A stretch of DNA of 64,000 nucleotides, from contig JAFYYI010000031.1 of the NCBI GenBank assembly GCA_017557665.1, positions 75,290 to 139,289 of the forward strand, written 5' to 3'. Positions 8,945-17,716 of the stretch are shown piece by piece. This DNA is from Muribaculaceae bacterium. GTDB lineage: Bacteria; Bacteroidota; Bacteroidia; Bacteroidales; Muribaculaceae. The notes under the pieces were generated by a model. That model ran no database searches and was not told the DNA's origin. It saw only the letters and a list, made by a program, of their open reading frames with translations. The position numbers and the translations under genes were made by a program. Numbering within the stretch: position 1 is the stretch's first letter; every line of letters starts with the position of its first letter.

Positions 8945-10396
8945 ATGAAGTATATCAAACGATTACCGATACTAATGTTGTGCTGCGTGCTGATAGCCGG
9001 ACTGCTGTCCTGCGGAGGCCGCGGCAAGCTCGAAAAGGCGATACGCACCACTCTGGTCAGTGGTGACACGACACGTGCTGCATACGACTCATTGTGCACG
9101 ATTGTCACCGAGAATCCCGGCAATTATGGCGATTTGTTAACGCCCGAGGGTCGTGTGGACCACAAGAAGATGGCCGACTTCATTGAACAGATCGGCAGTC
9201 AGTTGCGTCCGCCGATGCACTGGGACACCCGCCCCTACGGCGGCGTGGAGGACCTGTCACTGACGGTCTACTTTGAGCGCAGCGGCTCGATGGTCCCCTA
9301 TGACCAGCGCGGCGGTGGAGGCCAACTCAAGAAAGCCGTCAATGACCTGATCAATCATTTCCCGGCAGGCAGCAAGGTGGACATCAACATTGTGAACGAT
9401 GGTATCTATCCCTACCAGCACACGGTGGACGAGTTCCTCAAGGACCGCGACATCTACCAGAGCACTGAGGGCATCGGCAACGCCTCTTACACCGACTTCC
9501 AGCTGATTTTTGAGAAGATTCTCGAAGCTCAGCGACCCGGCAACGTCAGCGTGCTGGTGAGCGACCTGATTTATTCGCCCAAGGACACCCACGGCGTCAG
9601 TTTGGACAAGATTTTCAACGAGGAGAACAGCCTGGCCACCCGCGTGTTTGCCAAGTACAAAGGCAAGAGTGTGGTGGTGCAGCAGTTCATGGGTGATTAT
9701 AGCGGCAAGTATTATCCCTATAACAACGAGCCGTTCAACTACAACGGCAAGCGCCCGTTCTATCTGGTTATTATCGCTGACAACGACGCGATGGACCAAC
9801 TGGCACAGGACAAGCGCTACAGCGGTGTGCTTGATGCTGCCGGTGTGCGCAACAGCTACCGCTTTAACCAGGGCACCAGCGAGGTGCAGTGCCGCGTGCT
9901 GCCCGAGTGGAAGGACAATGCGGGACGATTCCGCGTGAAACACGGCGACGGCATCGTGCTCACCAAGTGTGACGGTGACCGCCAGACGGGTAAGCTGTGC
10001 TTCTCGCTTGCCGCCAACCTGAGCGGACTGATGAAAGACGACGCCCTGTTGACCGATGCAGCCAACTATGAGGTAAAGAGTATTGACGGCTACACCCTCA
10101 CCATACAGCCCATTGACCAGAGCATGGTGACGGCCAACAACAAGGAGTACCTCGAAGGGATGACCCATATCCTGACACTTGTGGGCGACCTGAAGAGTCC
10201 GCGCGATGAGGTGCGCATCTCGCTGCTCAACGAGCTGCCAGTGTGGGTCGGCCAGTCATCAAGCGACAGCGACACGAGTGCCGACGGGAACTTCTCGACG
10301 ACAACATTGGGCCTGGAGCAACTGTTGGGCGGCATGTTTGACGCGATGAAAGGCGGCAGCAGCTTCTTTGACGTCACCATCCAGTTGCAACGGTAA
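8945..10396 (+). CDS. vWA-like lipoprotein, first gene of the tubulin-like operon
   Basis: 483 aa. The N-terminus is a lipoprotein signal (MKYIKRLPILMLCCVLIAG then LLSC, lipid cysteine C23). A von Willebrand A-type fold is suggested by LSLTVYFERSGSMVPYD at about 105-120, which resembles the metal-site motif DxSxS but with Glu111 in the Asp position, by a Thr at 183 (YTDFQ) and by VSVLVSDLIYS at about 201-211, whose Asp207 would complete the site. The C-terminal half is unrecognised. Predicted to sit in the membrane facing the periplasm or outside. It starts a co-directional operon with 29-52 bp gaps between its first genes. Family assignment is inferred from motifs; another Rossmann-like fold is possible. 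Confidence 0.75.
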   Translation: MKYIKRLPILMLCCVLIAGLLSCGGRGKLEKAIRTTLVSGDTTRAAYDSLCTIVTENPGNYGDLLTPEGRVDHKKMADFIEQIGSQLRPPMHWDTRPYGGVEDLSLTVYFERSGSMVPYDQRGGGGQLKKAVNDLINHFPAGSKVDINIVNDGIYPYQHTVDEFLKDRDIYQSTEGIGNASYTDFQLIFEKILEAQRPGNVSVLVSDLIYSPKDTHGVSLDKIFNEENSLATRVFAKYKGKSVVVQQFMGDYSGKYYPYNNEPFNYNGKRPFYLVIIADNDAMDQLAQDKRYSGVLDAAGVRNSYRFNQGTSEVQCRVLPEWKDNAGRFRVKHGDGIVLTKCDGDRQTGKLCFSLAANLSGLMKDDALLTDAANYEVKSIDGYTLTIQPIDQSMVTANNKEYLEGMTHILTLVGDLKSPRDEVRISLLNELPVWVGQSSSDSDTSADGNFSTTTLGLEQLLGGMFDAMKGGSSFFDVTIQLQR

Positions 10397-10425
10397 TAAA
10401 TCGACAAGAAAGACAAAACATAGAT

Positions 10426-10881
10426 ATGAAACATTTAGTTTTACTGATTATTGGCATTGGCATCACGGTGCTGTTTTTCATCCTCAGTTGCACTGATGGA
10501 TTCAACATTTGGGAACAACTGTTCTTCAACCAGGGTTACAACGACAAGATGTACAACCTGAACATGTATCCCGTGATTGCCGCCATCACCATCGCTGTGG
10601 CATGGGGTGGTGCAGCCATCTACTACTATGTCATCAACTCGGTGAAGTTCGACCGCTGGTATCACTGGCTGGCCGTGTTGGGCGTTGTAGCTGTGCTGGC
10701 ACCCGTGGTGTGCTACATCTATAACGACACGGTGTTTACCCAGAACGGCTTTATGTATGTGGGCGAGTCCATCCGCTTCGAGATGCAGACCATCCTGTTT
10801 GCCGCCCTGCTCTACATCGTGGCTTCGTTCTCGATGCGCTGGTGGAGCAGCAACTGCCGCCACACACCCATCCCCCAGTAA
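10426..10881 (+). CDS. Four-helix membrane protein of unknown function
   Basis: 151 aa with four hydrophobic segments: about 3-22 (LVLLIIGIGITVLFFILS), 47-71, 83-107 (LAVLGVVAVLAPVVCYIY) and 125-143 (ILFAALLYIVASFSM). No family recognised. It lies 29 bp after the vWA-like lipoprotein gene and 38 bp before the tubulin-like gene, so it is probably co-translated with them and may be the membrane component of the same apparatus. Confidence 0.8.
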   Translation: MKHLVLLIIGIGITVLFFILSCTDGFNIWEQLFFNQGYNDKMYNLNMYPVIAAITIAVAWGGAAIYYYVINSVKFDRWYHWLAVLGVVAVLAPVVCYIYNDTVFTQNGFMYVGESIRFEMQTILFAALLYIVASFSMRWWSSNCRHTPIPQ

Positions 10882-10919
10882 CTTATCAACAACTAAGGAC
10901 TAGAAACTAACAACTAAAT

Positions 10920-12443
10920 ATGAGATTATTCCTTTTTGCTATCGGAGGTACCGGGTCGAGGGTGCTCAAGTCGCTGCTGATGCTGTCGGCAGCCGGTGTG
11001 CGTCCCCTTGACGAGAACGGCAAGCCAGTGAAGGACCTGGAAATTGTTCCCGTCATCATCGATCCGCACAAGGCCAACGAGGACCTGAAGCGCACCGAAG
11101 CATTATTGAACGATTACCGCGACATCAGGCGCAAGCTCTACGGCAACGAACCGAACGCCGATGGCTTTTTTGCCAACCGCATCGTCACCCTGCGCGAGAT
11201 CATGAGCAACACAAGCGTGTCGCTCAACGACACGTTCATCTTCAACCTGGGTGCCGTGGAGAATGCCAAGTTCCGCGAGTTCATCGGCTATGACACGATG
11301 AATGAGGCCAACCAGGCACTGACGTCGCTGCTGTTTGCCAACTACCAGTTGGAGAACAAGATGAACATCGGTTTTGTGGGCAGTCCCAACATCGGCAGCG
11401 TGGCGCTGAACGAGATCAAGGACAGCAACGAATTCAAGGCCTTCAGCAACATCTTCCGCCAGGGCGACCGCATCTTCTTCATCAGCTCCATCTTTGGTGG
11501 CACGGGAGCCGCCGGCTTCCCCATCATGGTGAAGAACATCCGCCAAGCGGCAAACCTCGAGGGCATCGAGAACCGCGACGCGCTGAGCCGCGCACCCATC
11601 GGCGGCTTGACAGTGCTCCCCTACTTCACCCTGGAAGGCAACAAGCATGACCAGCGCATCGCCACTAGCGACTTCATCGTCAAGACGCAGAGCGCGCTAT
11701 ACTACTACAAGAACACGCTCACGGGAGACAACGACAGCAACGTGAACAGCATCTACTACGTGGGAGACCAGGTAAGGAGCAAGCCCTACCTGTATGACCC
11801 GGGCGAGCACGGCCAGCGCAACAACGCCCACCTGATTGAGTTGATTGGCGCCATGGCACCGCTGGACTTTGCCGGTGTTGCCGACAGCAAGCTGACCGAC
11901 CCCGATGGTTACCCGTTGCCCACAACTGCCTATGAATATGCCCTTGCCAAGGATGAGTTGAGCCTCAACTTCCTGTCGCTGGGACATCGCACACGCCGAC
12001 TCATCTACGAACCGATGAGCAAGTTCCACCTGTTGTTCCTGTTCCTCACCACAGGTTTCAAGAACATGATTGGTCAAGGCTTCACCGAGGATGCACCCAA
12101 AATCAAGAGCGACTTCATCACGTCGCAGTTCTACCGTACACTGGTGGACCACTTCATGCTGGGCTACGCCCAGTGGCTCACCGAGATGAACGACAATATG
12201 CGCAGCGTGGCATTCTTCAAGCCTGGCGAAATCGACATGTCCCATGCCATCGAGGGTGTGGGTGTGCGCAAGCGCCTGCTGGGCCACTACAAGGTGGACA
12301 ATGACGTTTTCAAGGCCGAGATGAACAAGTTGAGCAAGAACAACCCGTCCTATAGCGACCGCACGGTGGAATTCAAGCTGCTGGACCTCTTCAACCAAGC
12401 GGCCCACAATATCTTCATCGAGCGGTACGAGAATATCAACTAA
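10920..12443 (+). CDS. Tubulin-like GTPase (FtsZ/tubulin superfamily, Tubulin_2-like)
   Basis: 507 aa. The N-terminus MRLFLFAIGGTGSRVLKSL (glycine loop at 9-13) and the motif FISSIFGGTGAAGFP at about 187-201 resemble the nucleotide-binding loops of the tubulin/FtsZ superfamily, where the second is GGGTGSG. The arrangement matches the divergent bacterial tubulin-like proteins found next to vWA and Hsp70-like genes, not cell-division FtsZ. No signal peptide, so cytoplasmic. It would bind GTP and may polymerise; this is inferred. It is followed after 52 bp by the Hsp70-like gene, with an 18-bp direct repeat in the gap. Confidence 0.75.
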   Translation: MRLFLFAIGGTGSRVLKSLLMLSAAGVRPLDENGKPVKDLEIVPVIIDPHKANEDLKRTEALLNDYRDIRRKLYGNEPNADGFFANRIVTLREIMSNTSVSLNDTFIFNLGAVENAKFREFIGYDTMNEANQALTSLLFANYQLENKMNIGFVGSPNIGSVALNEIKDSNEFKAFSNIFRQGDRIFFISSIFGGTGAAGFPIMVKNIRQAANLEGIENRDALSRAPIGGLTVLPYFTLEGNKHDQRIATSDFIVKTQSALYYYKNTLTGDNDSNVNSIYYVGDQVRSKPYLYDPGEHGQRNNAHLIELIGAMAPLDFAGVADSKLTDPDGYPLPTTAYEYALAKDELSLNFLSLGHRTRRLIYEPMSKFHLLFLFLTTGFKNMIGQGFTEDAPKIKSDFITSQFYRTLVDHFMLGYAQWLTEMNDNMRSVAFFKPGEIDMSHAIEGVGVRKRLLGHYKVDNDVFKAEMNKLSKNNPSYSDRTVEFKLLDLFNQAAHNIFIERYENIN

Positions 12444-12451
12444 AGAGTATA

Positions 12452-12487
12452 TCTAGAGCATCTGGACAATCTAGAACATCTGGACAG
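12452..12487. repeat. 18-bp tandem direct repeat between operon genes
   Basis: Two adjacent 18-bp units (TCTAGAGCATCTGGACAA and TCTAGAACATCTGGACAG, two mismatches) fill most of the gap between the tubulin-like and Hsp70-like genes. Function unknown. Confidence 0.8.
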
Positions 12488-12495
12488 AAAAGAAA

Positions 12496-15400
12496 ATGAG
12501 CGAAATTCTATCATATAGCAACAACACGACCAAGAACGGCGAGGAGGATTGGGTAAGCCGAAGCCCTTATACCGACGATGACATCGCGCGTATCAAGGAC
12601 CCTGACGGCGGACTGAGCGAGAACCCGCGCACCGCCATTCCCAGCCCGCTGGCCCAGTTGGACCTGGTGAAAAACGCCTTCAAGCAGCTTGCCAACGAGC
12701 ACCTGCGTGGAGCGCGCATGAACGAACGACTGGTGTCCAACGCCCTGGATGTGGCACAACTGTTCTTTGACTATGAGAACCACAAGGACTACCTGCGCAT
12801 CATCCGCTGGAACCGCGAGGAATGCATCGACCAGTTGAAGGCCAACCCGAAGCACCAACTCTACGGCGAGACGCTGGACCTGTTCCTGCGCAGCGACAAG
12901 GTGTACAACTTTGATCTGCTCAAGGACTGGTACATCCTCATGTGGGACCGCAAAGTGCTGGGCGGCACGTCGCCGGCTTCGGTGGTGATGGCGGCACCCG
13001 CTTTGGGTACCATCGACGCCATCAAGGTGGAGCAGGGCGTGAGCCTCTTCGGCGAGACCCGCCACCTGTGGGAACGCGACGAGGACTTCGTCTACTACTT
13101 CTACCTGCTGATGAACGCCTACCCCACTCTGCGCCTGCACTGTGGCGAGGTGTATGCTTACATGCAGAAGAACCTTGAGCCGTTGCGCAAGAACCGTCCC
13201 GACCTGTATCGACGCATCACTACCGTCATCCCCAACCTGGACGCTCTTGACGAGGGACGCGCCAGTGCCGTGCTGGAGCAGCTGGAGCACAGCTACGACC
13301 CCTTCGGCGGCGGTATCGACGTGAGCGTGCTGGGTGCACGGTTCTACCACAAGCGTGTCCTCGACATCCGCACTGCAGCCAGCGAGAGCGACTTCGTCAT
13401 CACTCCCACTATGCCTCAGGACAAGCAAGAGCTGCCTCTGGTGCTCGTGAATGGCTTCAACGGCAGTGTGGAGCACTTCCGCTATATCGACAAGGAATGG
13501 GACAGCGCCACCCAAGTATATGCCGATGGTTTGCCCTTGAGTGACCGCAAGTTGCCCGACACCTCGATACAATACCCGTTTGTCACCACCGACGATTTTC
13601 TCACCGATACCATCGTCAGGTTGGGCAGCGGGTGTATCATCGACACCGAGCACTTCTTTGACGGCAACCTCAAGCCGCGCACGCCTCAGCCCACCTGTGG
13701 CTACCTGCTGCCCTTGAAGCCGCTGCTGTTCACCTACTTTGACACCGATTACATCAAGGGCACCATTGCCGGCCGCCACGTGCTGGACATCGAGGAATTC
13801 ACCGACGGCAGTGTGATGGTCACCCTGCGCATCCGTGTCAAGAAGGGCGAGAATCGCTACATCGAACTGTCGCGCAAGTACTTCCCCATCAACGACCACA
13901 CGTGGACCTTTGATGAGCACCGTGGCACGGGCCGCGTACTCGGCGCCACGTTGTCCACATCGATATTCCCCTTTGTCAAGACCGACGCCAACGACGACTA
14001 TACCGTCGAACTGTTCACCATGATTGAGAACGGTGGTGCCACACTGCGTTTCTACAAAAACGGTATCAAGACCGACGGCCTGAATGTGCGCGACGCCATC
14101 CGTTCACACTCGGGCTATGGCACTACCTACTATGATGTGGACGGCTCGTTCGACTACATGGAAGTAAGCATCCAGAACCATCTGGGACGCTCGGGCGGTG
14201 TGATTATTCCTCAGTGGAAGCCTTATGCCCCGAGTGCCAAAGAATTGATTTTTGCCGTTGACTTCGGTACAACCAACACTCATGTCGAGTGGGCCGAGCG
14301 TGGTCAGCCTTCCCGACCGTTCACCTTTGAATACGGCTCCCAACAGGTGCTTGTCGCATCGCTGCACAAGCCTCACTCCTTGGAATATGCCGAACAGGTG
14401 CAACGCGTGGAGTTCGTACCGCGTGAGATAGACAACGTGTACGGTTTCCCGTTGCGTTCCACCCTGGCCCGCAACGAGAACAGCGGCATGGGCTGCAACC
14501 TGTTCAGCGACGTGAACATTCCGTTCCTCTATGAGCGGCGCTATTTCCACGGCTATGAAGTGACCACCAACCTCAAGTGGAAGGGCGACACCGAATTGGC
14601 CAAGGCGTTCCTGCGGGAGCTGACGCTGCTCATCAAGGCCAAGGCCCTGCTCGAGAATGCCGACCTGCGCCGTACCGAGGTGGTGTACTTCTACCCCGTC
14701 AGCATGGGCGGTGCCGACCGAGACGCGCTGGAGAGGACTTGGACCGAGCTTTTCAACACTTACATCGGCGCCGATGAAGACCACCTGCGCTCCTATCCCG
14801 AGAGCCTGGCCCCGGCCTATTACTACAGTGGTGCCGAGGTGGCCGGCAGCAGTTATGTCTCCATCGACATCGGCGGCGGCACCTGCGACACCGTCATTTA
14901 CCAACCCACCAGTGACCGCATGAGCAGTGAGCCGGTGGCCATCTCCTCGTTCCGGTTTGCCGGCAATGCCATCTTCGGTGACGGTTTCACCGACAAGGAT
15001 GCCGATAACAACCCGCTGTTACAGCACTACACGCGCTACTTCAAACAGCTGATTGAGAACGACAAGGGTAACAATATCGCCTATCTGGGCAGCATCCTGG
15101 CCGACATCATGGCACAGAAACGCAGCGAGGACATTAATGCCTTCCTGTTCTCCATCGAGAATGTCGAGGAACTGCGTACCCTGCGCGAGATTGACCGCAA
15201 CCTGTACAGTTACAACGCCCTGCTGCGCAACGACAGTCAGCGCAGGCTCATCTTCATGTACTTCTACTCGGCCATCATCTACTACATCGCCCAAGCGATG
15301 AAACAGCGTGGCTATGAGATGCCCAAGCAGATATACTTCTCGGGAACGGGCAGCAAGATTTTGAACATCCTGGGGTCCATGAACCGCATCAACATGCTCA

Positions 15401-15939
15401 CCCAGACCATCATCGAGCGCGTGTACGGCAAGCAGTACACCGAGATATTTGAAATCAAGCGCGAGGACAAGTGTCCCAAGCAGATTACCTGCCGCGGCGG
15501 CATCAAACTCGAGAACCGCCGTCTGGAAGGCCAGGCCGATGTCGCCCGTTACAACGCCACCAGCGTGAAGCGTATGCGCTACTGCTGCTCCATGCTCGGC
15601 GAGGACGACCTGACGATGGAACAAGTCGAGTCCATCGAGGTGCGCGACCGACTGGTGGAAAAGGTCAAGGAATTCAATCAGTTCTTCATCGGCCTGTGTG
15701 ATGCCACCGTCAAGGATGAGTTCGGCATCGAGAATAACGTGCTCAGGCTCTTTGAGAGCGTGTTGGGTGACAATCTGGCCAACTACCTGACGGCCGGCAT
15801 CAACACTTTCCTTAAAGGGCGATACAATCCCACCGACGTAGTGGAAGACGTGCCGTTCTTCTATCCCATCATCGGTGTCATACGTCACAATCTGCTCAAG
15901 AACATGCGCAATGACGTCATCAGCAAGTTTAATCAATAA
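12496..15939 (+). CDS. Large protein with actin/Hsp70-type ATPase core (divergent SrfB-like)
   Basis: 1147 aa. The N-terminal ~580 residues are unrecognised. An actin/Hsp70-fold ATPase follows: phosphate-1 loop LIFAVDFGTTNTHVEW at about 585-600, phosphate-2 loop YVSIDIGGGTCDTVIY at about 787-802 and an adenosine-type motif IYFSGTGSKILNIL at about 945-958. The architecture, a long N-terminal region then the ATPase, resembles SrfB, and a clearer SrfB-like protein is encoded at 43108-46287. No signal peptide or membrane span, so cytoplasmic. Its position right after a tubulin-like GTPase gene suggests the two act together. ATP-driven assembly or chaperone-like remodelling is plausible but not shown. 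Confidence 0.8.
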   Translation: MSEILSYSNNTTKNGEEDWVSRSPYTDDDIARIKDPDGGLSENPRTAIPSPLAQLDLVKNAFKQLANEHLRGARMNERLVSNALDVAQLFFDYENHKDYLRIIRWNREECIDQLKANPKHQLYGETLDLFLRSDKVYNFDLLKDWYILMWDRKVLGGTSPASVVMAAPALGTIDAIKVEQGVSLFGETRHLWERDEDFVYYFYLLMNAYPTLRLHCGEVYAYMQKNLEPLRKNRPDLYRRITTVIPNLDALDEGRASAVLEQLEHSYDPFGGGIDVSVLGARFYHKRVLDIRTAASESDFVITPTMPQDKQELPLVLVNGFNGSVEHFRYIDKEWDSATQVYADGLPLSDRKLPDTSIQYPFVTTDDFLTDTIVRLGSGCIIDTEHFFDGNLKPRTPQPTCGYLLPLKPLLFTYFDTDYIKGTIAGRHVLDIEEFTDGSVMVTLRIRVKKGENRYIELSRKYFPINDHTWTFDEHRGTGRVLGATLSTSIFPFVKTDANDDYTVELFTMIENGGATLRFYKNGIKTDGLNVRDAIRSHSGYGTTYYDVDGSFDYMEVSIQNHLGRSGGVIIPQWKPYAPSAKELIFAVDFGTTNTHVEWAERGQPSRPFTFEYGSQQVLVASLHKPHSLEYAEQVQRVEFVPREIDNVYGFPLRSTLARNENSGMGCNLFSDVNIPFLYERRYFHGYEVTTNLKWKGDTELAKAFLRELTLLIKAKALLENADLRRTEVVYFYPVSMGGADRDALERTWTELFNTYIGADEDHLRSYPESLAPAYYYSGAEVAGSSYVSIDIGGGTCDTVIYQPTSDRMSSEPVAISSFRFAGNAIFGDGFTDKDADNNPLLQHYTRYFKQLIENDKGNNIAYLGSILADIMAQKRSEDINAFLFSIENVEELRTLREIDRNLYSYNALLRNDSQRRLIFMYFYSAIIYYIAQAMKQRGYEMPKQIYFSGTGSKILNILGSMNRINMLTQTIIERVYGKQYTEIFEIKREDKCPKQITCRGGIKLENRRLEGQADVARYNATSVKRMRYCCSMLGEDDLTMEQVESIEVRDRLVEKVKEFNQFFIGLCDATVKDEFGIENNVLRLFESVLGDNLANYLTAGINTFLKGRYNPTDVVEDVPFFYPIIGVIRHNLLKNMRNDVISKFNQ

Positions 15940-15971
15940 TCAATAAAAATATCTCCAAAACCATTAAAGTT

Positions 15972-17159
15972 ATGAAACGCTTTACATTACTCATGGCAGC
16001 AATCATCTGCCTCGCCACCGCAGCCGTGGCGCAAATCTCAGAGGACCAGAAACTCTCGACCACTCAGTGGAAGCAGGGTATTGCTACCTGCGCCCACTAC
16101 ACAGCCCATGCTCGCGGTTTTGCCAGAACAATTGAAGAAATCAAGGGAAAATATCCCCAAGGCTACACGCTGGACGACCTGAACGATGTTTACAGCCATC
16201 AGGGCCGCCGCTGGGAGAGCATCTACAAGGAGTTTAAGAAAAACGAAGACAAGGGCGGAAGCATCAACGACCTCAAGGATCTGGTGACGCCGCAGATCTG
16301 GAAACTTGTTGAGCCCGAGTTCCAAGCTTATCTCACCGCGCACCCCGAAGCCGCCCAAGACACGCCAGCACAGAACGGAGACCAACAGGCCGACAACAAC
16401 AATGGCGAGAATCAGCAACAGGAAGGTGAAGGCAATGCCGCTACTGTTAAGGCCGACGGCAACAGCGCTTGCTGGAATGTGGATGCCAACCTGCCCCTGT
16501 GGCTGAGCATCATCGGTGCCCTGCTGGGCCTGTGGGCTCTGCTCACCGCACTGAGTAACCGCGGCAAGATCAAAGAGATGCGTCGCAACTTCGCTCGCGA
16601 ACTGGAACGCACCAATGCCAACCTGCAGGAGTTCTCGACCGACGCTGCCGACCAGATGAAGGCGCTCTCCATCAGACTGACAGGTAAGACGATGCGCGGC
16701 ACCGAGGCACAGCCCGTTGTCGCCCCCGAAGTCGTGGATGCTCCCGAGAATGAGACCGTGACCCTGGCCGAGGGTGAAGAGCCCGAGGAACTGGTAGCCG
16801 AGGTGGCCGAGGAAGAGCCCGAAGCCAACGAGGAGCGCGAGGTCATGAACCTGTTCATGAACAAGCCTGATGAGGACGACAACTTCACCCGCGTGAGTGA
16901 CACCTTCGAGCCCGGCAACTCCATCTATGTGCTCACCACGTTTGATGGACAGCACGGCACTTTTGAGGTCATCGACAAACCCGAGGTACACCGCTTCGCC
17001 CTGATGATGCCTGCCGAGAACCTGATTCGTGCCTGCTCGGGTAACGCCATCCAGATTCCCAACGGCACTCGCATCGTGACCGACCGTCCCGGAGAAGCCG
17101 AGTTCATCGACGGCCTGTGGCATGTTGTTGTCAAGGCTATCATCCACTACGAGGGATAA
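15972..17159 (+). CDS. Signal-peptide protein with one internal transmembrane helix
   Basis: 395 aa. The N-terminus MKRFTLLMAAIICLATAAVAQ is a signal peptide. An extracytoplasmic domain of about 110 residues is followed by a Q/N/E-rich linker (about 128-155), a transmembrane helix at about 176-196 (WLSIIGALLGLWALLTALS), a basic coiled region, an acidic linker (about 250-290) and a C-terminal domain of about 100 residues, predicted cytoplasmic. No family recognised. The topology would let it link the periplasm to the cytoplasmic NTPases encoded just upstream. It lies 32 bp after the Hsp70-like gene. Confidence 0.8.
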   Translation: MKRFTLLMAAIICLATAAVAQISEDQKLSTTQWKQGIATCAHYTAHARGFARTIEEIKGKYPQGYTLDDLNDVYSHQGRRWESIYKEFKKNEDKGGSINDLKDLVTPQIWKLVEPEFQAYLTAHPEAAQDTPAQNGDQQADNNNGENQQQEGEGNAATVKADGNSACWNVDANLPLWLSIIGALLGLWALLTALSNRGKIKEMRRNFARELERTNANLQEFSTDAADQMKALSIRLTGKTMRGTEAQPVVAPEVVDAPENETVTLAEGEEPEELVAEVAEEEPEANEEREVMNLFMNKPDEDDNFTRVSDTFEPGNSIYVLTTFDGQHGTFEVIDKPEVHRFALMMPAENLIRACSGNAIQIPNGTRIVTDRPGEAEFIDGLWHVVVKAIIHYEG

Positions 17160-17171
17160 TCTGAGTTATTT

Positions 17172-17228
17172 AGAGAATAGTTAATAGTTACCGTTGGTGT
17201 ATGTCAACTTAACTATTAACTATTCTCT
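17172..17228. repeat. Perfect 19-bp inverted repeat between two operon genes
   Basis: AGAGAATAGTTAATAGTTA at 17172-17190 is exactly mirrored at 17210-17228, with a 19-nt loop. No T tract follows, so it may be an mRNA processing or attenuation hairpin or a repetitive extragenic palindrome rather than a terminator. Confidence 0.85.
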
Positions 17229-17246
17229 GTTAATATTCACTAAGAA

Positions 17247-17702
17247 ATGCGCTGGACTTGTCCTAAATGCGGTAAAAAGCTGGAAATCAGCAATGAGCAA
17301 CTCATTGCCAACGATGGCGTGATTGTTTGCCCGCAGTGCTTGCTGCAGGCACGGCAACCCGTGCCCAAAGCCCGCGTGAGCTCACGCGACGACAAGGCGT
17401 CCACACCACCCAAACGCTCGAAGGACAACATCGATTTCGGCGACGAGCAGCCACCCAAGCGCCAAACTCCTCCTCCCCACAAACCACGCATGAAACAGGC
17501 ATCCACCACTTACCGTTACACCGGCATGAGCGGCAATGACACCGGTGCCAAGAAAAAAACCACAGGAAAAAAGAAATCCAACAAGAATAAACAAAACGAG
17601 GGCATGAGCGCCTTGGGTTGCTTTGGGCGCACCATTATCTTCACGCTCGTCCTTTTTGCCGCTTACGTCTTCTTGGGGCTCCTCATCGAGTCCTTCCAAT
17701 AA
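17247..17702 (+). CDS. Zinc-ribbon protein with C-terminal transmembrane helix
   Basis: 151 aa. A zinc ribbon at the N-terminus has CPKC (4-7) and CPQC (about 31-34). A long basic, low-complexity linker rich in Pro, Thr and Lys follows, then a C-terminal membrane helix (GRTIIFTLVLFAAYVFLGLLI, about 127-147). The design, zinc ribbon plus linker plus helix, recurs in region 3 (zinc-ribbon/CD225 proteins). It ends 14 bp before the convergent TPR-CHAT gene, with no terminator visible between them. Function unknown. Confidence 0.75.
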   Translation: MRWTCPKCGKKLEISNEQLIANDGVIVCPQCLLQARQPVPKARVSSRDDKASTPPKRSKDNIDFGDEQPPKRQTPPPHKPRMKQASTTYRYTGMSGNDTGAKKKTTGKKKSNKNKQNEGMSALGCFGRTIIFTLVLFAAYVFLGLLIESFQ

Positions 17703-17716
17703 TCCCCCTTCTCGGC

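Noticed and set aside
9257..10168. 303-aa open frame on the minus strand
   Set aside because: It lies antisense inside the vWA-like lipoprotein gene; the translation is His/Val/Leu-rich with no domain, as expected for the shadow of a GC-rich gene.
10920..12443. Cell-division FtsZ
   Set aside because: Motifs are divergent, the C-terminal FtsZ peptide is absent and the neighbours are not division genes.
12511..13920. 469-aa open frame on the minus strand
   Set aside because: It is antisense to the 1147-aa ATPase gene, which has clear motifs; composition is typical of a shadow frame.
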